Source: Axinella damicornis (lineage: Eukaryota; Porifera; Demospongiae; Axinellida; Axinellidae). Taken from it: a DNA stretch of 64,000 nt. Below are positions 61,029 to 64,000 of the stretch, one piece after another (the stretch's first letter is position 1; each line of letters starts with the position of its first letter). The position numbers and the translations under genes were made by a program. Below the pieces are notes generated by a model that did not search any database, was not told where the DNA came from, and saw only the letters and a list, made by a program, of their open reading frames with translations. The stretch spans positions 2,061,554 through 2,125,553 of the forward strand of contig OZ007509.1 of NCBI GenBank assembly GCA_963931865.1, read 5' to 3'.

Positions 61029-63551
61029 ATGGCCCAGCAAACTCCACCCAAGAAGCAGTTCCAGTATCAAAACTTCCAACTCTTACCTCAAGAATCCCTC
61101 GGTATTGGGTCCTACGGGAAGGTCTGCAAGGCCATACTCGACCAGCTCCCCTGTGCAGCCAAGCTCCTCCATCCTGTCCTCTTCCAGTTCAATGATCCTG
61201 CCAGCCAGACCATCGTACGACGGTTCGAGCAGGAGTGTGAATTCCTCAGTGAGATAAGGCACCCCCACGTGGTGCAGTACCTTGGTGTGGCTCATGACCC
61301 AGAGTCCGGCCTACTGGTCCTGCTGATGGAGCTGATGGACGAGTCTCTTACAGCATTTCTTGAGCGATCAAACGAACCACTCCCCTACCACCTCCAGGTG
61401 AATCTGTGCCATGATGTAGCCCTGGCCCTCGCCTACCTCCACTTGAACGGCATCATCCACAGGGACCTCTCAAGCAACAATGTCCTCCTCATAGCTGGCA
61501 GCAGAGCAAAAGTGACCGACTTTGGAATGTCGAAGCTGTCTGAAATGCACCCTCGCATAACCCCCCTCACCCAGTGCCCGGGCACATTAGCCTACATGCC
61601 TCCAGAGGCCTTGAAGGTACCACCAGTGTACAGCAAGAAACTGGATATCTTCTCCAATGGTGTGGTTTCTGTCCAGATCATGACTCGCAACTTCCCTGAC
61701 CCAGGTCCTCCCACGATGGAAATGGAAATACAAGACCCACGATTTCCCTCTGGAACTGTGCTAGTACCTGTGATTGAAGTTGATCGTCGCAAGAACCACA
61801 TAGATCTCATTAACCCCGCCCACCCCCTCCTTCCTGTGGCTCTGGACTGCCTGAAGAACAGGGAGAAGGAACGCCCCTCTGCACAGGACCTCTGCTGCCG
61901 CATAGCTGTACTGAAGGTGGAACCCCAGTACTCCCAGAGTGTACAGGAGGGAGAGGGAAAGGGGAGAATGGGAGATAGTGGGTTAGCTGATGTTTTAGCA
62001 GCCAAAGACAGAGATATCCGAGAGAGGGATAATCGGCTTCAAGAAAAGGAAAATCGGATTCAAAATCTTGAAGAAGAAGTTGGTGTTCTTGGTCGACGGC
62101 TGCAAATGGCAGGTGTCACCGTGCAGCAGGTTCGCCGACTACAAGATAAAAGGCTTGAAGAAGTTCAAGAAAAAGACCAAGAACAACAACGGAAGGATGA
62201 AGAGCTACAAGAAAAGAATACACAGCTGGAGCTGCAGAGCCAGGAGCTGTACCAGAAGAATCAAGAACTGGACCAAAAGAATCGTGAGCTGCACAAGAAA
62301 GAACATGAGCTACAAGAGAAAGATTGTGAGCTGCAAGAGAAAGATCGTGAACTGCAAGAGAAAGATCATCTACTGCAGCAGCTGCAGTTACAGTTGGTCA
62401 ATCAGGCTCCACCCACCTCCCTGAGGCAGGCCACACCCACTTCCTTTACGTACAACATCAGTGGAGGTGGATTAGAGACAGCTACTGTCAGAACATGTTC
62501 TCAATTCTCAATTGAGGTTTTGTATTCCCATGGTGGGCCGTGCTCTAGCAGCCAGCGTGTCACAGCCGAGCTGAACTCCACAACCACCTGGTCAGTCACA
62601 AAGGCCACAGTGGAACAGAAATCCCCATCCACCTATGAAGTGACGTACACTCCCATCACCCGAGGGAGGCACGAGCTGTGTTTGAGGGTGAACGGTGATG
62701 AGATCCACGGCAGCCCATTCACAGTGGTCGTGTACCCCGACCCGACTCAGCTGCGCCAGCCGGTGAGTGTGATTGAAGGGGTCAAGCGTCCATATGGAGT
62801 GGCATTCAATAGCCATGGTGAGATGTATACAGCAGAGTCCTGCAGTAGGCAGGTTGCAGTGTTTGACAGCAGTGGCAAGAGGATTAGTAGCATTCGGTCC
62901 AGAGAGCAGTTTCTGTGTCCCTACTTCATTGCCATTGACAGTAACAATAATGTTTATGTAACCAGTAAGAACAAGCTGCAGAAGTTTGACAGGAATGGCG
63001 AGTTTGTCAAGAATGTTGGGAGTGGCAGTAGGGGAAGCAAACCAGGAGAGTTCCATGAACCACAAGGGGTCAAAGTTCATCAGAACCAAGTGTATGTGTG
63101 TGACTCAGGCAACCATCGAATTCAGGTATTTGACTTGGAGTTTTTGTTCATCACATCTTTTGGCACTCCAGGCTCTGGACAAGGACGGTTTGATCAGCCT
63201 AATGACCTAGCCTTTGACAGCCAGGGGAATATCTATGTGACTGACCATGGCAACAAGCGAGTTCAGGTCCTGGACCCCAACGGTCGCTACCTCCGGCAGT
63301 TTGGTAACGAGAGTGGGCCAGGGAAACTGAAGGGACCTGAGGGAATACACATTGCATACGACCGTGTGTATGTATCAGATCGTTATAACCATCATATTGC
63401 TGTATTCCAGTTGTCTGGTGCATTCATCACCACGTTTGGCAAGTGTGGGAAGGGAAGAGGTGAATTCTACACTCCATGTGGCATTGCATTTGATTGTGAT
63501 GGCTTTCTTTATGTTTGTGACTGGTTGAATGATCGTATCCAGGTGTTCTAA
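61029..63551 (+). CDS. kinase / coiled-coil / filamin / NHL protein, copy 2
   Basis: Intronless, 840 aa from the ATG at 61029. An in-frame ATG at 60975 would add 18 residues not shared with copy 1, whose protein begins at the matching MAQQTPPKKQ. The kinase part is almost identical to copy 1 and keeps K45, HRD and DFG. The coiled coil has a different number of seven-residue units, with a run of ELQEKD-type heptads (about 62290-62370) that copy 1 lacks. The NHL half is more diverged (for example NHRIQVFDLE and GNKRVQVLDPNGRYL against GNHRVQVLDHNSHYL), which suggests the propeller, the likely ligand-binding part, is under different selection. Regulation is probably shared with copy 1 because the 5' flank was copied. 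Function is inferred from domains only. Confidence 0.93.
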   Translation: MAQQTPPKKQFQYQNFQLLPQESLGIGSYGKVCKAILDQLPCAAKLLHPVLFQFNDPASQTIVRRFEQECEFLSEIRHPHVVQYLGVAHDPESGLLVLLMELMDESLTAFLERSNEPLPYHLQVNLCHDVALALAYLHLNGIIHRDLSSNNVLLIAGSRAKVTDFGMSKLSEMHPRITPLTQCPGTLAYMPPEALKVPPVYSKKLDIFSNGVVSVQIMTRNFPDPGPPTMEMEIQDPRFPSGTVLVPVIEVDRRKNHIDLINPAHPLLPVALDCLKNREKERPSAQDLCCRIAVLKVEPQYSQSVQEGEGKGRMGDSGLADVLAAKDRDIRERDNRLQEKENRIQNLEEEVGVLGRRLQMAGVTVQQVRRLQDKRLEEVQEKDQEQQRKDEELQEKNTQLELQSQELYQKNQELDQKNRELHKKEHELQEKDCELQEKDRELQEKDHLLQQLQLQLVNQAPPTSLRQATPTSFTYNISGGGLETATVRTCSQFSIEVLYSHGGPCSSSQRVTAELNSTTTWSVTKATVEQKSPSTYEVTYTPITRGRHELCLRVNGDEIHGSPFTVVVYPDPTQLRQPVSVIEGVKRPYGVAFNSHGEMYTAESCSRQVAVFDSSGKRISSIRSREQFLCPYFIAIDSNNNVYVTSKNKLQKFDRNGEFVKNVGSGSRGSKPGEFHEPQGVKVHQNQVYVCDSGNHRIQVFDLEFLFITSFGTPGSGQGRFDQPNDLAFDSQGNIYVTDHGNKRVQVLDPNGRYLRQFGNESGPGKLKGPEGIHIAYDRVYVSDRYNHHIAVFQLSGAFITTFGKCGKGRGEFYTPCGIAFDCDGFLYVCDWLNDRIQVF

Positions 63552-63985
63552 ACATACGTATTGCTGATTGTTTTGTAACTTTTCAGTGCTGTATATACGT
63601 AGTTGTACATCTAAATATAAATTGATATCTAAACTCGGATTATTCTCAGTGATGCTTTAGCCCAACACTTTGAATCAACAGCTCCTGGCTATCGAACCAG
63701 GAGTACTGTAGGGGCCTATATTCTATCCATTAGTGATATCACTGCATGATTGACAAGATTGAAGTAGGACCTTCAAGATTGTTCTTCAGGAGGGAGGGAG
63801 GGAGGGAGGAGCCAGTATTTGTAGCTACCACTATAGATATGTCTGAAATTAATGCTAAGTGTGGCGCCCTGCAGCAAAATTCCCCTCGCTCTCACATAAC
63901 CCTAGCTGTTTATACTGCTGAGATGGGGCCTACGGTAATTCCAGCACTACCAAGTTGTTGTTATTTTACCTGAACAAACAAGGTG

Positions 63986-64000
63986 TATAGCCTCATTCCC
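63986..64000. mobile_element. start of another foldback element, cut by the window end
   Basis: TATAGCCTCATTCCC is the family left end. 63552-63985 holds no gene that I can support. Confidence 0.45.

Overview
The window reads as a compact metazoan nuclear genome, most likely a demosponge. The reasons are short spliced genes with animal-only families (NALCN sodium-leak channel, FERM protein), a cilium gene (CFAP43), a NALCN pore with four glutamates, and intronless kinase / coiled-coil / filamin / NHL proteins of a kind known mainly from sponges. The sponge assignment is inference; the gene identities rest on translated motifs. I built exon models by hand from GT..AG borders and reading phase. 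The models of NALCN (34 exons, 1884 aa), PDE12 (3, 641 aa), CFAP43 (35, 1683 aa), a triple SOD-like gene (3, 528 aa), MIC60/IMMT (11, 809 aa) and the FERM gene (14, 348 aa) all close in frame from ATG to stop.

Layout: 1-1775 minisatellites and no gene. 1776-2907 (-) 3' part of a death-domain membrane protein. 2908-4760 a patchwork holding a broken piece of PDE12, a broken piece of the NALCN last exon, foldback elements and a tRNA-Thr-like sequence. 4761-23077 (-) NALCN. 23078-23170 a 93-bp head-to-head promoter. 23171-26116 (+) PDE12. 26117-27512 intergenic, with a 149-bp tandem duplication and a tRNA-headed repeat. 27513-43586 (-) CFAP43, with a secreted SOD-like gene (+) nested in one intron and a tRNA-Pro in another. 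43587-43725 a second head-to-head promoter. 43726-48404 (+) MIC60. 48622-48897 (-) a small ORF that is head-to-head with a FERM gene (48976-55205, +). 56249-58738 and 61029-63551 (+) a tandem pair of kinase-NHL genes, with an inverted, decayed piece of the FERM gene between them.

The genes do not form one pathway. PDE12 and MIC60 are mitochondrial, CFAP43 is axonemal, NALCN sets resting conductance, and the kinase-NHL pair and the death-domain protein look like signalling proteins. What unites the region is architecture: three divergent gene pairs sharing 78-139 bp between start codons, a nested gene, dense short foldback elements with TAGCCTCGTTCCCAGG-like ends, and microsatellites (CCCT, CA/GT) sitting directly at splice sites.
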